From contig NZ_CAUQDV010000002.1 in NCBI RefSeq assembly GCF_963517015.1, positions 620,001 through 684,000 of the forward strand: 64,000 bases of DNA. Reading direction: 5' to 3'. Below are positions 49,144 to 57,545 of the stretch, piece by piece. This DNA is from an uncultured Devosia sp. (lineage in GTDB: Bacteria; Pseudomonadota; Alphaproteobacteria; Rhizobiales; Devosiaceae). The number at the start of each line of letters is the position of its first letter. The first letter of the stretch is position 1. Made by a program: the position numbers and the translations under genes. The notes beneath the pieces were generated by a model. It ran no database searches. It saw only the letters and a list, made by a program, of their open reading frames with translations, and was not told where the DNA came from.

Positions 49144-49278
49144 TCTATTGGCTTTCTTGAGGCTAGACCCTCAAGGCGAAAGGCACCACCGCTTCACGCA
49201 AAAACCACCCACACCATCTCTGCATTGGCAGAAACGGCGTGAATGGCGCGTTACGATCAGTGGCAGCAGACAGGTCTG

Positions 49279-50208
49279 CTAATTGACCTCAACACCGAAG
49301 GCCCAGCACAGAATGGCTTTCTGGGCATGGAGACGGTTTTCGGCCTCATCGAACACTACCGACTGGGGACCGTCGATAACCTCGTCGGTCACCTCGTCGC
49401 CGCGATGGGCCGGCAGGCAGTGCATGAAGAGAGCGTTCTTATCCGCCAAGGCCATCAAATTGGTGTTGACCTGGTAGGGTTTCAAGACCCGGCGGCGCTC
49501 TGCAGCATCGACGTCGCCCATCGACACCCAGGTATCGGTGATGACGAGATCGGCACCTTCAACGGCTTCGCGCGGATCCTCGATCAGCTTCACCCGCGAA
49601 CCGGCGCGCTGGATGTCCAGCATCAGGTCCTTTTCCGGGCTATATTCGTCGGGCACGGCGATGGTCAGCTCGCAGTCGAACACTTCAGCCGCATTCACCC
49701 ATGAGTGAAGCACATTGTTGCTGTCGCCCACCCAGGCGACCTTGGCGCCCTTGATATTGCCGCGGTGCTCTTCAAAGGTCTGCAGGTCGGCCATGATCTG
49801 GCAGGGATGGGCGCGGCGGGTCAGGCCATTGATCACCGGCACGGTGGCGCCTTCGGCCAGTTCGAGCAGGTCGGCATGGCTGAGGATGCGGATCATGATG
49901 GCGTCGACATAGCGGCTCATCACCTTGGCCGTATCTTCCAGCGTTTCCTCGCGGCTCAGCTGCATTTCCTGGCCGGACAGCATGATGGTCTCGCCACCGA
50001 GCTGGCGCATTCCGACATCGAAGGAAACGCGGGTGCGGGTCGACTGGCGCTCGAAGATCATGGCCAGGACCTTGTCCTTGAGCGGCTGCGGGCGATCGCC
50101 ATCCTTGAGGCGTGCCTTGAGCGATGCGGCGGTGTCGAGCATGCCGCGCAGTTCGGGATAGGTAAAATCGTCGATCGAAAGAAAATGCCTTGGGGTGCCG
50201 GTCGTCAT
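49279..50208 (-). CDS. argF: Ornithine carbamoyltransferase
   Basis: Makes citrulline from ornithine and carbamoyl phosphate in arginine synthesis. The 309-residue protein shows the carbamoyl-phosphate loop [13 protein letters not shown] (about 52-64), the [11 protein letters not shown] motif and the ornithine-binding HCLPA near the C terminus. I chose the ATG at 50208 because AGGAGA lies 6 nt upstream; the frame is open to 50316 without family similarity. It follows argD after 116 nt. Confidence 0.96.
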   Translation of the reverse strand: MTTGTPRHFLSIDDFTYPELRGMLDTAASLKARLKDGDRPQPLKDKVLAMIFERQSTRTRVSFDVGMRQLGGETIMLSGQEMQLSREETLEDTAKVMSRYVDAIMIRILSHADLLELAEGATVPVINGLTRRAHPCQIMADLQTFEEHRGNIKGAKVAWVGDSNNVLHSWVNAAEVFDCELTIAVPDEYSPEKDLMLDIQRAGSRVKLIEDPREAVEGADLVITDTWVSMGDVDAAERRRVLKPYQVNTNLMALADKNALFMHCLPAHRGDEVTDEVIDGPQSVVFDEAENRLHAQKAILCWAFGVEVN

Positions 50209-50324
50209 GGCCGGTCTCCTTTGTGACGCTGTAATCGGTATGGATGTGTCGACGTCTGCCGCCTCAATGGGGCGGGGGAAACAGACCGCGTCGTCGTACC
50301 GTCTTGTGCGACACACACATGGGA

Positions 50325-51524
50325 TCAGCCCGCTGCCGGAACCGAAGCGTTCTCGGCCTCGATAGCGTCGAAGGCCGCGCCGATCTTTTCCATCGCCAGC
50401 TCGATATCGGCCTCGCTGACGACCAGCGGTGGAATGAGCCGCAGCACGTTTTCGCCGGCGCCGATGGTCAGCATGTGATGGTCATCGCGGAGCCGGCTGA
50501 CGAAGTCGCGCACCGGCGGGGTGATCTTTATGCCGGCCAGCAGGCCTTTGCCGCGCAGCTCCAGCACATAATCGGGATATTTCTGCGCCAGCTGCTGGAG
50601 GTGCCAGGCGAGCTTCTGGCCCATCTGATTGACCTGATCCATGAAGCCGGGCGCCAGGATCCGGTCGAGCACGGCATTGCCGATGGCGCTGGCCAGCGGG
50701 TTGCCGCCATAGGTGGACCCATGCGTGCCGGGCACCATGGACGCCGCGACATCGCCCCTGGCAAGGCAGGCGCCGAGCGGAAAACCGCCACCGATTGCCT
50801 TGGCCACCGCGACGATATCGGGCGTGATGCCGCTCCATTCATGGGCGAAGAAACGCCCGGTCCTGCCATAACCGCACTGTACCTCGTCGAGGATCAGCAG
50901 CATGTCATTGTCGTCGCAGAGCTTGCGCAGGCCCTGCATGAAGTCTGAGGACATGGCGGTGACACCGCCCTCGCCCTGCACCGGCTCGATCAGGATGGCG
51001 CAGGTCTGCGGCGTGATCAGGCCCCTGACGGCTTCAAGATCACCCGGCTTTGCATGCTTGAACCCGGGGGCGGCAGGGCCAAAACCCTGCAGATAGTCCG
51101 GATTGCCGCCGGCGGCGATGGTACCGAGGGTCCGGCCGTGGAAGGAGCCGGTGAAGGCGATGACCTCGAAGCGGTCTTCCTGGCCCTTGGCCCAGAAATA
51201 ATGCCGGGCCGTCTTGATGGCGCATTCCACTGCTTCCGCACCCGAGTTGGTGAAGAAGACACTGTCGGCAAAGGTCGCCTCGACCAGACGCTGACCGAGC
51301 CGTTCCTGCTCGGGAATGGTGAAGGTGTTGGCGGTGTGCCAGACCTTTTCCGCTGCACTCTTGAGTGCCGTCACAAGATGCGGGTCACTGTGACCCAACG
51401 CATTGACGGCCACGCCGGCATGGAAATCGAGATACTCTCGGCCCTGCTGGTCGTACAGGCGCGTACCCTCGCCCCGCTCGAAAGCGAGTTCTGAACGAGC
51501 ATAGGTGCCGTAGAGCGCAGACAT
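50325..51524 (-). CDS. argD: Acetylornithine aminotransferase
   Basis: PLP enzyme that forms N-acetylornithine (and can act on succinyldiaminopimelate). The 399-residue protein starts [13 protein letters not shown], as usual for ArgD. It contains [36 protein letters not shown], and the PLP lysine in [14 protein letters not shown] chose the ATG at 51524 because AAGGA lies about 8 nt upstream, better than the ATG at 51530. A stem-loop with a T run lies in its leader. Confidence 0.95.
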   Translation of the reverse strand: MSALYGTYARSELAFERGEGTRLYDQQGREYLDFHAGVAVNALGHSDPHLVTALKSAAEKVWHTANTFTIPEQERLGQRLVEATFADSVFFTNSGAEAVECAIKTARHYFWAKGQEDRFEVIAFTGSFHGRTLGTIAAGGNPDYLQGFGPAAPGFKHAKPGDLEAVRGLITPQTCAILIEPVQGEGGVTAMSSDFMQGLRKLCDDNDMLLILDEVQCGYGRTGRFFAHEWSGITPDIVAVAKAIGGGFPLGACLARGDVAASMVPGTHGSTYGGNPLASAIGNAVLDRILAPGFMDQVNQMGQKLAWHLQQLAQKYPDYVLELRGKGLLAGIKITPPVRDFVSRLRDDHHMLTIGAGENVLRLIPPLVVSEADIELAMEKIGAAFDAIEAENASVPAAG

Positions 51525-51589
51525 GGTCATTTCCTTTTGGCGGGGTTGAAAGCGGGTGGCGGCGAAGCGTGACAATAGCGCCACAAAAA

Positions 51590-51661
51590 TCAAAAACGCG
51601 CTCCTTGCGCAGCGCGTTTCGGACCCGGAGTAAGGCCGGTTTTCGCAGATAAGTCAATCAC
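51590..51661 (-). promoter_or_regulatory. argD leader: terminator-like stem-loop with possible leader peptide
   Basis: On the minus strand, AAACGCGCT-8 nt-AGCGCGTTT (51594-51619) forms a perfect 9-bp stem followed by TTGATTTTTG, a terminator-like structure 70 nt before argD. A 23-codon frame starting at GTG 51661 ends in a TGA at 51590-51592, inside the T run. TTGACT at 51652-51657 could be a -35 box. The arrangement resembles transcription attenuation of an amino-acid operon, but the leader frame lacks a good ribosome binding site. Confidence 0.4.
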
Positions 51662-51683
51662 GAGGCCGACAAGTGGCTGATAT

Positions 51684-51759
51684 GACTCAGGACTTCGTTA
51701 AGGCAATTTTAACCAGTGAATATTCGGGGAAAATCCACCCCGACTCTTGATCCCGATTC
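51684..51759. promoter_or_regulatory. Cluster of GANTC (CcrM-type) sites upstream of gcrA
   Basis: GACTC at 51684-51688 and 51742-51746 and GATTC at 51755-51759, with a fourth GATTC at 51876-51880 just inside gcrA. GcrA of Caulobacter acts at promoters with methylated GANTC, so these sites suggest cell-cycle-dependent expression. Confidence 0.45.
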
Positions 51760-51869
51760 CACCGATGGCGTATTCTCCGGGGCATTGGGAACACGATATC
51801 TCGTGTGGCGGACCCATTTAACATACGACGCCTAGAGTTTGGTGGCTGCCATGGCCATTTGGCAGCGCA

Positions 51870-52469
51870 ATGAAGGATTCTGTTTTGACGATGGTTTCAG
51901 GAGCACAACCGGCGGGCTGGACTGACGAGCGCGTCGAGACCCTCAAGAAGCTCTGGATGGAAGGCCTTAGCGCCAGCCAGATCGCAGGCGAGCTTGGTGA
52001 AGGGGTCACCCGTAATGCCGTTATCGGCAAAGTGCACCGGCTGAAGCTCTCGGCCCGCGCCAAGCCCACAAATTCAGCGCCGCGCGCCCGTCCGGCGGCC
52101 CGCCCGGCTCCGCGCCGCGTGGCCAGCCCTTCGGCCGGCGTTTCGAGCATGGGGACCGGCGCCGCCAAGGTGTCCTCGCGCCCGGCGATGACCATGTCGC
52201 GACCCCAGACCATGGGCGCCACCGCGCTGGCCATGGAGCCACAGATGGCTGCAGAGCTCTATGTGGCGCCGGCCGCTGCCGAGCTGTTCATCCCCGAGGA
52301 CAAGCGCCTCAACCTGCTGCAGCTCAACGAGCACACCTGCAAGTGGCCGATCGGCGACCCGCTCTCCAAGGATTTCTACTTCTGCGGCCAGCACAGCCTC
52401 GAAACCGGCCCATATTGCGACTTCCACTCGCGCCGCGCCTATCACCAGATGGACAAGAAGCGTCGCTGA
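51870..52469 (+). CDS. gcrA: GcrA cell-cycle regulator
   Basis: A 199-residue alphaproteobacterial regulator that binds sigma-70 RNA polymerase at GANTC promoters. The N-terminal HTH is characteristic: WTDERVETLKKLWMEGLSA followed by TRNAVIGKVHRLKL. A low-complexity Ala/Pro/Arg linker leads to the C-terminal domain (CKWPIGDP, FYFCGQ, PYCDFHSRRAY), with its conserved cysteines. The start at 51870 or the ATG at 51891 are both possible. It is followed by a clear intrinsic terminator. Confidence 0.95.
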   Translation: MKDSVLTMVSGAQPAGWTDERVETLKKLWMEGLSASQIAGELGEGVTRNAVIGKVHRLKLSARAKPTNSAPRARPAARPAPRRVASPSAGVSSMGTGAAKVSSRPAMTMSRPQTMGATALAMEPQMAAELYVAPAAAELFIPEDKRLNLLQLNEHTCKWPIGDPLSKDFYFCGQHSLETGPYCDFHSRRAYHQMDKKRR

Positions 52470-52488
52470 GACGGTAGTGATGAATTGG

Positions 52489-52515
52489 AAAAGGCGCCCG
52501 CGAGGCGCCTTTTTT
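52489..52515 (+). terminator. Intrinsic terminator after gcrA
   Basis: Perfect stem AAAAGGCGCC-5 nt-GGCGCCTTTT followed by further T residues, 20 nt after the gcrA stop. It is the clearest rho-independent terminator in the window. Confidence 0.92.
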
Positions 52516-52537
52516 GTTTGTGGTTCGCGAGAAAGAA

Positions 52538-52654
52538 TACCCCCACCTATCCTCCCCCTGAAAAGGGGGAGGGACCGCCCTGCGATCGGGGCCAGATGGT
52601 GCCATGTACTCGATCTGATCCCTCCCCCTATCAGGGGGAGGCTAGGAGGGGGTA
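52538..52654. repeat. Long palindromic intergenic repeat, copy 1
   Basis: A 117-bp element with outer ends TACCCCC and GGGGGTA. It holds two inner hairpins, CTCCCCCT-gaaa-AGGGGGAG on the left and CCTCCCCCT-atc-AGGGGGAGG on the right; the two arms are inverted relative to each other. The same structure occurs at 61643-61811. It lies between the gcrA terminator and the 3' end of the kinase gene. Confidence 0.85.
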
Positions 52655-52701
52655 TCCGACAAAGACAATTTATGGGCATAGCCCTCATGGCCTGCTCGCC
52701 T

Positions 52702-52722
52702 AAAATCTCTCCGTCGGAGAGA
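52702..52722. repeat. Small hairpin module, solo copy
   Basis: TCTCTCC-gtc-GGAGAGA (52706-52712 and 52716-52722), preceded by AAAA and followed by TTTACCGCTTCGCAGCCGG. A similar hairpin plus tail (AAATCGCTCC-act-GGAGCGATTT, then a CCCTTCGGGCCGG tail) is inserted in the palindromic repeat at 61669-61705. It lies just past the kinase stop and could serve as its terminator on the minus strand. Confidence 0.5.
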
Positions 52723-52745
52723 CTTTACCGCTTCGCAGCCGGCTC

Positions 52746-54029
52746 TTACGGCAAGAACACATCCACGCGCATGCCTTCGCCGGGCTTGCTCTTGATCGCC
52801 AGTTGGCCGCGATGGCGGTTGACGATGTGCTTGACGATGGCCAGGCCGAGGCCGGTGCCCTTTTTCTTGCGGCTGGCATCGGCATCGATGCGGTAGAAGC
52901 GCTCGGTCAGGCGCGGCACATGTTCCGGCTCGACGCCCGAACCATGGTCGATCACCGTCACCTGCTGGGAATAGCCCGGGCGACTGGAGGGCGACAGGCT
53001 GATCTCGATGGTCTTGCCGCCAGCACCGTATTTGATGGCGTTCTCGACCAGATTCTCGAAAACCTCGTAGAGCTGGCCACGATCGCCGGTCACCGTGCTG
53101 GGCCCGTCAAACACCGTCATCTGCACATCGAGTTCGGCGGCCTTGGCCTGGACCATCAGCCCTTCGCGCACTTCCCGCAACAGGCCGGCCAGTTCGATCG
53201 AGCCCGTCGGACGCACATGCTGATGCATTTCGATGCGCGACAGGCTGAGCATATCGTCGATCAGCTTGCTCATGCGTTCGGCCTGGCCGCGCATGATGAG
53301 GAGGAATTTCTCCCGCGCCATGGAATCCTTGGCCGCCGGGCCCAGAAGCGTATCAATGAAGCCCATCAGCGAGGCCAGGGGCGTGCGCATTTCGTGGCTG
53401 GCATTGGCGATGAAATCGCTGCGCAGCGCATCGACGCGCTTGAGTTCGGTCAGGCTCTGGAAAGTCACCAGCAATTGCCGGTCCTCATCCTCGAGCCAAT
53501 CCTGCCCCTGGTGCCGAAGCGGAGACAAGATGACCTTTTCCCAGGTCTCGGAGGGCACGGTTTCATGCAGCTCGATGCTGCGCACCATGCCACTGCGGAT
53601 GACCTGGTCGAAGGCTTCGACCAGATGCGGGTTGCGCATGGAAAATGTCAGCGGATTGCCGCGCCGCACAGCGGGAAACTGGCGGGTCGCGGCGGCATTG
53701 GCATGGAGCACCACTCCACGGCGATCCATCACCATGCACGGATCGGCCAGGGCATCGGCCACGGCAAAGACCGCCTCGTCGTCGCTGACCGGCTGCGGCT
53801 TGATCACTTCCACCGTGCGCGTCACGGTCAATTGCGGCAGAGGCAGGATGGCGACTCCGGCCAGGACGACCAGGAAGCTGACCAGGGCCGCAATGGCACC
53901 GATTTCGCCAATCAGCACCAGCGCCACGAAAACACCGAAAATACCGGCCAACAAGCCGGCCTGCGCGACGAGACGCGCCACAGCCACCGAAACCGGCGAT
54001 GCTGATTGGCTAAAGTGCGGCTCGTCCAT
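52746..54029 (-). CDS. PhoR-like sensor histidine kinase
   Basis: A 427-residue membrane kinase with two N-terminal TM helices (about 17-65), a PAS-like domain (DPCMVMDRRGVVLHANAAA), the phospho-acceptor box FIANASHEMRTPL, and the ATPase motifs NLVENAIKYG and GTGLGLAIVKHI. The layout matches PhoR-type kinases. The start is placed at the ATG at 54029; a TTG at 54059 is open. No response regulator or pst gene is adjacent, so the partner is encoded elsewhere. It is divergent from ppk2, a link to phosphate metabolism. Confidence 0.88.
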   Translation of the reverse strand: MDEPHFSQSASPVSVAVARLVAQAGLLAGIFGVFVALVLIGEIGAIAALVSFLVVLAGVAILPLPQLTVTRTVEVIKPQPVSDDEAVFAVADALADPCMVMDRRGVVLHANAAATRQFPAVRRGNPLTFSMRNPHLVEAFDQVIRSGMVRSIELHETVPSETWEKVILSPLRHQGQDWLEDEDRQLLVTFQSLTELKRVDALRSDFIANASHEMRTPLASLMGFIDTLLGPAAKDSMAREKFLLIMRGQAERMSKLIDDMLSLSRIEMHQHVRPTGSIELAGLLREVREGLMVQAKAAELDVQMTVFDGPSTVTGDRGQLYEVFENLVENAIKYGAGGKTIEISLSPSSRPGYSQQVTVIDHGSGVEPEHVPRLTERFYRIDADASRKKKGTGLGLAIVKHIVNRHRGQLAIKSKPGEGMRVDVFLP

Positions 54030-54062
54030 TTTTTGTTTCTGTGAATCAGCCAGTTGCAACGC

Positions 54063-54078
54063 CCCTTGCGCGCAAGGG
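54063..54078. promoter_or_regulatory. 16-bp perfect palindrome between kinase and ppk2 genes
   Basis: CCCTTGCGCGCAAGGG, exactly self-complementary, centred in the 90-nt divergent intergenic region. Its place suggests a binding site for a dimeric regulator acting on both genes, though a hairpin in either leader is also possible. Confidence 0.5.
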
Positions 54079-54119
54079 CGCCTCTATAGCACGGTGTGGA
54101 TGACAATGGAGCGACACCA

Positions 54120-54977
54120 GTGACCAACCCTCTCGACGGCTTCGACCTCGATAACCCGGAACTCCCCAAGGCCATCAAGAAGCACGCCATGACCTCGGGC
54201 GGCTATCCTTATGAGGAAAAGCTCGATGGCGATGTTTATGACGCGCAGTTGCTGGCTTTGCAAAAGCAATTGGTGTTGTTGCAGGCCCATCTGCAGGCGA
54301 GCGGCGAGCGGGTGTTGATCCTGTTCGAGGGGCGCGATGCGGCCGGCAAGGGCGGCACGATCAAGACCTATCTCGCCAATCTCAATCCCCGCTACAATCT
54401 CAATGTCGCGCTGCCCAAGCCGAGCGATCGCGAAAGCACGCAATGGTATTTCCAGCGCTATGTCGACTGGTTCCCGGCGGGCGGGGAAACCGTGCTGTTC
54501 GATCGCTCCTGGTACAATCGCGCCGGGGTCGAGAAAGTCATGGGGTTCTGCACCCCCGAACAGACTGAACATTTCCTCGAAGAAGCGCCGGAATTCGAGA
54601 AACGCATCACCCGGGACGGCATCCATTTCTTCAAATTCTACCTGTCGATCGGGCAGGAAATGCAGCTCAAGCGCTTCCATGACCGCAGGCATGATCCGCT
54701 GAAAGTCTGGAAACTGTCGCCGGTCGACATCGAGGCGCTCAACAAATGGGATGCCTATACCGAGGCGCGCGACGAGATGCTCAAGCGCACGGATTCCGCC
54801 CATGCACCCTGGACCGTCATCCGCGCCAATGACAAGCGCCGCGGCCGCATCAATGTCATCCAGAACGTGCTCGACCAGCTCAAATTTGCGGGCAAGGACA
54901 AGGCGGCCATCGGCAAGATCGATCCCCTGATCACCCTGTCCGCGCCCGATTTCCTTGAGCTGCACAAGACCCGATGA
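54120..54977 (+). CDS. ppk2: Polyphosphate kinase 2
   Basis: A 285-residue class-I PPK2 that transfers phosphate between polyphosphate and nucleoside diphosphates in the cytoplasm. It has the Walker A-like EGRDAAGKGG (about 68-77), the lid and Walker B region LFDRSWYNRAGVE, and the RRHDPLKVWKLSP block. I chose the GTG at 54120 because GGAG lies 8 nt upstream; a GTG at 54096 is also open. It is divergent from the PhoR-like kinase gene. Confidence 0.93.
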   Translation: MTNPLDGFDLDNPELPKAIKKHAMTSGGYPYEEKLDGDVYDAQLLALQKQLVLLQAHLQASGERVLILFEGRDAAGKGGTIKTYLANLNPRYNLNVALPKPSDRESTQWYFQRYVDWFPAGGETVLFDRSWYNRAGVEKVMGFCTPEQTEHFLEEAPEFEKRITRDGIHFFKFYLSIGQEMQLKRFHDRRHDPLKVWKLSPVDIEALNKWDAYTEARDEMLKRTDSAHAPWTVIRANDKRRGRINVIQNVLDQLKFAGKDKAAIGKIDPLITLSAPDFLELHKTR

Positions 54978-55004
54978 GACCTGTCGGCAAGTGCTTGCTG
55001 CCCA

Positions 55005-55033
55005 TTGACATTCCCCCTGACTGTCAAGCTACT
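55005..55033 (+). promoter_or_regulatory. Candidate promoter/operator of the amino-alcohol cluster
   Basis: TTGACA at 55005-55010, a consensus -35 box, is also one arm of a perfect inverted repeat with TGTCAA at 55022-55027 (11-nt spacer). GCTACT at 55028-55033, 17 nt on, is a weak -10 candidate. It lies about 40 nt upstream of the hydrolase start. Confidence 0.4.
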
Positions 55034-55065
55034 GTTACAAATGCGACAATTTCTCGCAGGGGCCA

Positions 55066-55836
55066 ATGAACCTTAGTGGGCAGAAAGCAGTCCTGGTTTC
55101 CAATGCACGCGGGTCGTCGCCCTTCGTCATTGTGTGTGACCATGCCAGCAACCGCATGCCGTCGCGCTATGGTGACCTGGGCCTCAGCCAGACCGAACGG
55201 CTGAGCCATATCGCCTGGGATCCAGGCGCGCTGTCGGTCAGCCGGGCGTTGAGCGAAATGCTGGACGCCCCGTTGGTGCAATCCACGGTGTCGCGGCTGA
55301 TCATCGACTGCAACCGCGATCTCGACGCACCCGACCTGATCTGGACCCTGTCCGAAGCCACGCGCGTCGCCGCCAACGAAAATATCGACGACGAAGAGCG
55401 CCAGTACCGGATCGATCACTTCCACCGGCCCTATCATGCCTCGATCGAGACCCTGCTTGAGGCGCGGCGCCATGCCGGGCAGGAGACGATCCTCGTCTGC
55501 ATGCATTCCTTCACGCCGGTTTACCACGGCGTCCGTCGCCCCTGGCCGATCGGGCTGATCCATGGCGTGGATACCGGCTATACCAGCGCGCTTTATGATG
55601 CGCTCAAGGCCGATGATCCGAGCCTCAACGTGGGCTGGAACGAACCCTATGCCGCCCTCAATGGCGTAACGCTGACGCTGGAAAAACACGGCGACGGTCG
55701 GGGGCTCGATGCCACCATGGTGGAAATCCGCCACGACGAAATTCTCGAACCTGCCGGTGTGACTCTCTGGTCCACCCGGCTGGCCCATTGTCTTCAAACC
55801 GCGCGGGTCGCGCGCAAGGGAGCGATGGCAGTCTAG
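55066..55836 (+). CDS. N-formylglutamate amidohydrolase family protein
   Basis: A 256-residue zinc-hydrolase-like protein of the FGase/HutG-type family. It has the N-terminal VIVCDHASNRMP motif, LIIDCNRDLDAPD, HFHRPYH and VCMHSFTPVY, which together provide the His/Asp/Glu metal ligands. AGGGG lies just before the ATG. It is the first gene of a cluster with a permease, a glutamate ligase-like enzyme and two dehydrogenases and no histidine genes. A gamma-glutamyl amide rather than formylglutamate may be its substrate (inference). Confidence 0.85.
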   Translation: MNLSGQKAVLVSNARGSSPFVIVCDHASNRMPSRYGDLGLSQTERLSHIAWDPGALSVSRALSEMLDAPLVQSTVSRLIIDCNRDLDAPDLIWTLSEATRVAANENIDDEERQYRIDHFHRPYHASIETLLEARRHAGQETILVCMHSFTPVYHGVRRPWPIGLIHGVDTGYTSALYDALKADDPSLNVGWNEPYAALNGVTLTLEKHGDGRGLDATMVEIRHDEILEPAGVTLWSTRLAHCLQTARVARKGAMAV

Positions 55837-55937
55837 ACGTCCTCCCATCAAAAAGTTCCGAGGACGTTCGTCTACTGGTCAGTCTTCCGCGGCGGAAGGG
55901 ACCAGATCTTGGGCTTAAAATTCAGGGGGACGTGACT

Positions 55938-57482
55938 ATGGCTGAAACGAGAAAGGTCGGCAGTGTCGCCTATGCGACGCGCGACAAATCCTACTTCGAA
56001 AAGCGCGGGCTTCAGCGCTACGCGGGCATCTGGAGCCTCTGGGCGCTCGGCGTCGGCGCGGTGATCTCCGGCCATTTCTCCGGCTGGAATTTTGGTTTCA
56101 TGACCGGCGGCTGGGGCGGCATGGTGGTGGCCGGTGCCCTCATCGCCATCATGTATCTGGGCCTTGTGTCGTCCATTGCGGAAATGAGCCCTGCCCTGCC
56201 CCATACCGGCGCGGCCTATAGCTTTGCCCGCACATCGATGGGGCCGTGGGGCGGCTTCGTTACGGGCCTGTTCGAAAACGTCGAATATGTCCTCACCCCG
56301 GCGGTTATCTGCACCTTCATCTCGGGCTATTTCGGCTCGATCACCGGGCTCGATACGGCCTGGTACCCGCTGCTGTGGGTGGTGTTCTTCGCCATTTTCC
56401 TCGCCCTCAACATCTTCGGCGTGGCGCTCAGCTACAAGGTCACGCTGGTCGTGACGCTGATCTCGCTGGCAGGTCTGGCCTTCTTCTGGGTCAGCGCCTT
56501 CCCCAATATCGACTTTGGCCGCTGGGCGCTCAATATCGGCGTCGGTCCGGATGGCGGGGCCGTGGAACTGCCCGAGGGCAACGGGGAGTGGTTCCCCTTT
56601 GGCTGGCAAGGCGTCCTGGCCACCCTGCCCTTCGCGGTCTGGCTGTTCCTGGCCATCGAGCAGGTGCCGCTGGCCGCCGAGGAGTCTGTCGATCCCAAGC
56701 GCGACATGCCGCGTGGCATCCTGCTGGGCTTCTGTACCCTGCTGCTGTCGGCCTTCATGATCGTGCTGCTCAACCCGTCCATTCCAGGCGTCGGCAGCTT
56801 TGCGCTGGGCAGCTCGCTTGAACCAGCGCTGGATGGCATCCGCGCCATCTATGGTGACGCCGCCGCACCGATCTTTGGCGTCGTTGCCCTGATCGGCCTG
56901 ATCGCTTCGTTCCACACGATCCTTTATGCGCAGGGCCGCCAGGTCTATTCGCTGAGTCGCGCGGGCTATTTCCCGTCTGCGCTGTCCGAGACGCATCCGA
57001 AGTATCGCACGCCACACTTTGCCATGCTGGCCGGTGCCTCGCTGGGCCTCGTGGTCATGCTGGCCATCTGGTTCGTCAATGGCGGCGGCGGTCCGGGCGA
57101 AACCCAGCTGGGCGATGACATCATCGGCTCGGTGCTGCTCAACATGGCCGTGTTCGGCGCCATGCTGAGCTATATCATGCAGGCCCTGAGCTTTATCATC
57201 CTGCGCCGGACCCAACCCAATATCGAGCGACCGTTCCGCTCCCCGGTGGGCATTCCCGGCGCGGTGCTGACCATCATCATCGCTACGGTGACGCTGTTCT
57301 ACCAGCTGCAGGATCCGAACTTCTACAAGGGCGTGATCTGGGTGGTGCTGTGGTGTGCGGTGGGCGTGGTCTATTTTGCCCTCGTCGGTCGCCACAAGCT
57401 GATCCTCTCGCCGGAAGAAGAGTTCGCACTCGAGCATCGCGGCGATGCTGCCGTCGCCGCAGCCGTGGCGCCAAAAGCGTAA
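55938..57482 (+). CDS. Ethanolamine-type APC permease
   Basis: A 514-residue inner-membrane transporter of the amino acid-polyamine-organocation superfamily with about 12 TM segments. The start GLQRYAGIWSLWALGVGAVISGHFSGWNFG and the later FLAIEQVPLAAEE closely resemble ethanolamine permeases (EAT family). The ATG at 55938 has AGGGGGA 8 nt upstream. It lies 101 nt after the hydrolase gene and before the glutamine-synthetase-like gene, from which a strong hairpin separates it. The likely substrate is ethanolamine or a small amine alcohol. Confidence 0.87.
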   Translation: MAETRKVGSVAYATRDKSYFEKRGLQRYAGIWSLWALGVGAVISGHFSGWNFGFMTGGWGGMVVAGALIAIMYLGLVSSIAEMSPALPHTGAAYSFARTSMGPWGGFVTGLFENVEYVLTPAVICTFISGYFGSITGLDTAWYPLLWVVFFAIFLALNIFGVALSYKVTLVVTLISLAGLAFFWVSAFPNIDFGRWALNIGVGPDGGAVELPEGNGEWFPFGWQGVLATLPFAVWLFLAIEQVPLAAEESVDPKRDMPRGILLGFCTLLLSAFMIVLLNPSIPGVGSFALGSSLEPALDGIRAIYGDAAAPIFGVVALIGLIASFHTILYAQGRQVYSLSRAGYFPSALSETHPKYRTPHFAMLAGASLGLVVMLAIWFVNGGGGPGETQLGDDIIGSVLLNMAVFGAMLSYIMQALSFIILRRTQPNIERPFRSPVGIPGAVLTIIIATVTLFYQLQDPNFYKGVIWVVLWCAVGVVYFALVGRHKLILSPEEEFALEHRGDAAVAAAVAPKA

Positions 57483-57489
57483 GTTCGGG

Positions 57490-57517
57490 GCCGCGGCGTC
57501 ATCGCCGCGGCCTTTTC
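57490..57517 (+). terminator. Intrinsic terminator-like hairpin between permease and ligase genes
   Basis: Perfect 10-bp stem GGCCGCGGCG / CGCCGCGGCC with a TCAT tetraloop, followed directly by TTTTCGTTT. It lies in the 63-nt gap between two genes of the same cluster, so it probably works as a partial terminator. Confidence 0.8.
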
Positions 57518-57545
57518 GTTTCAAGGGAACGAGAGGAGAATTCCC

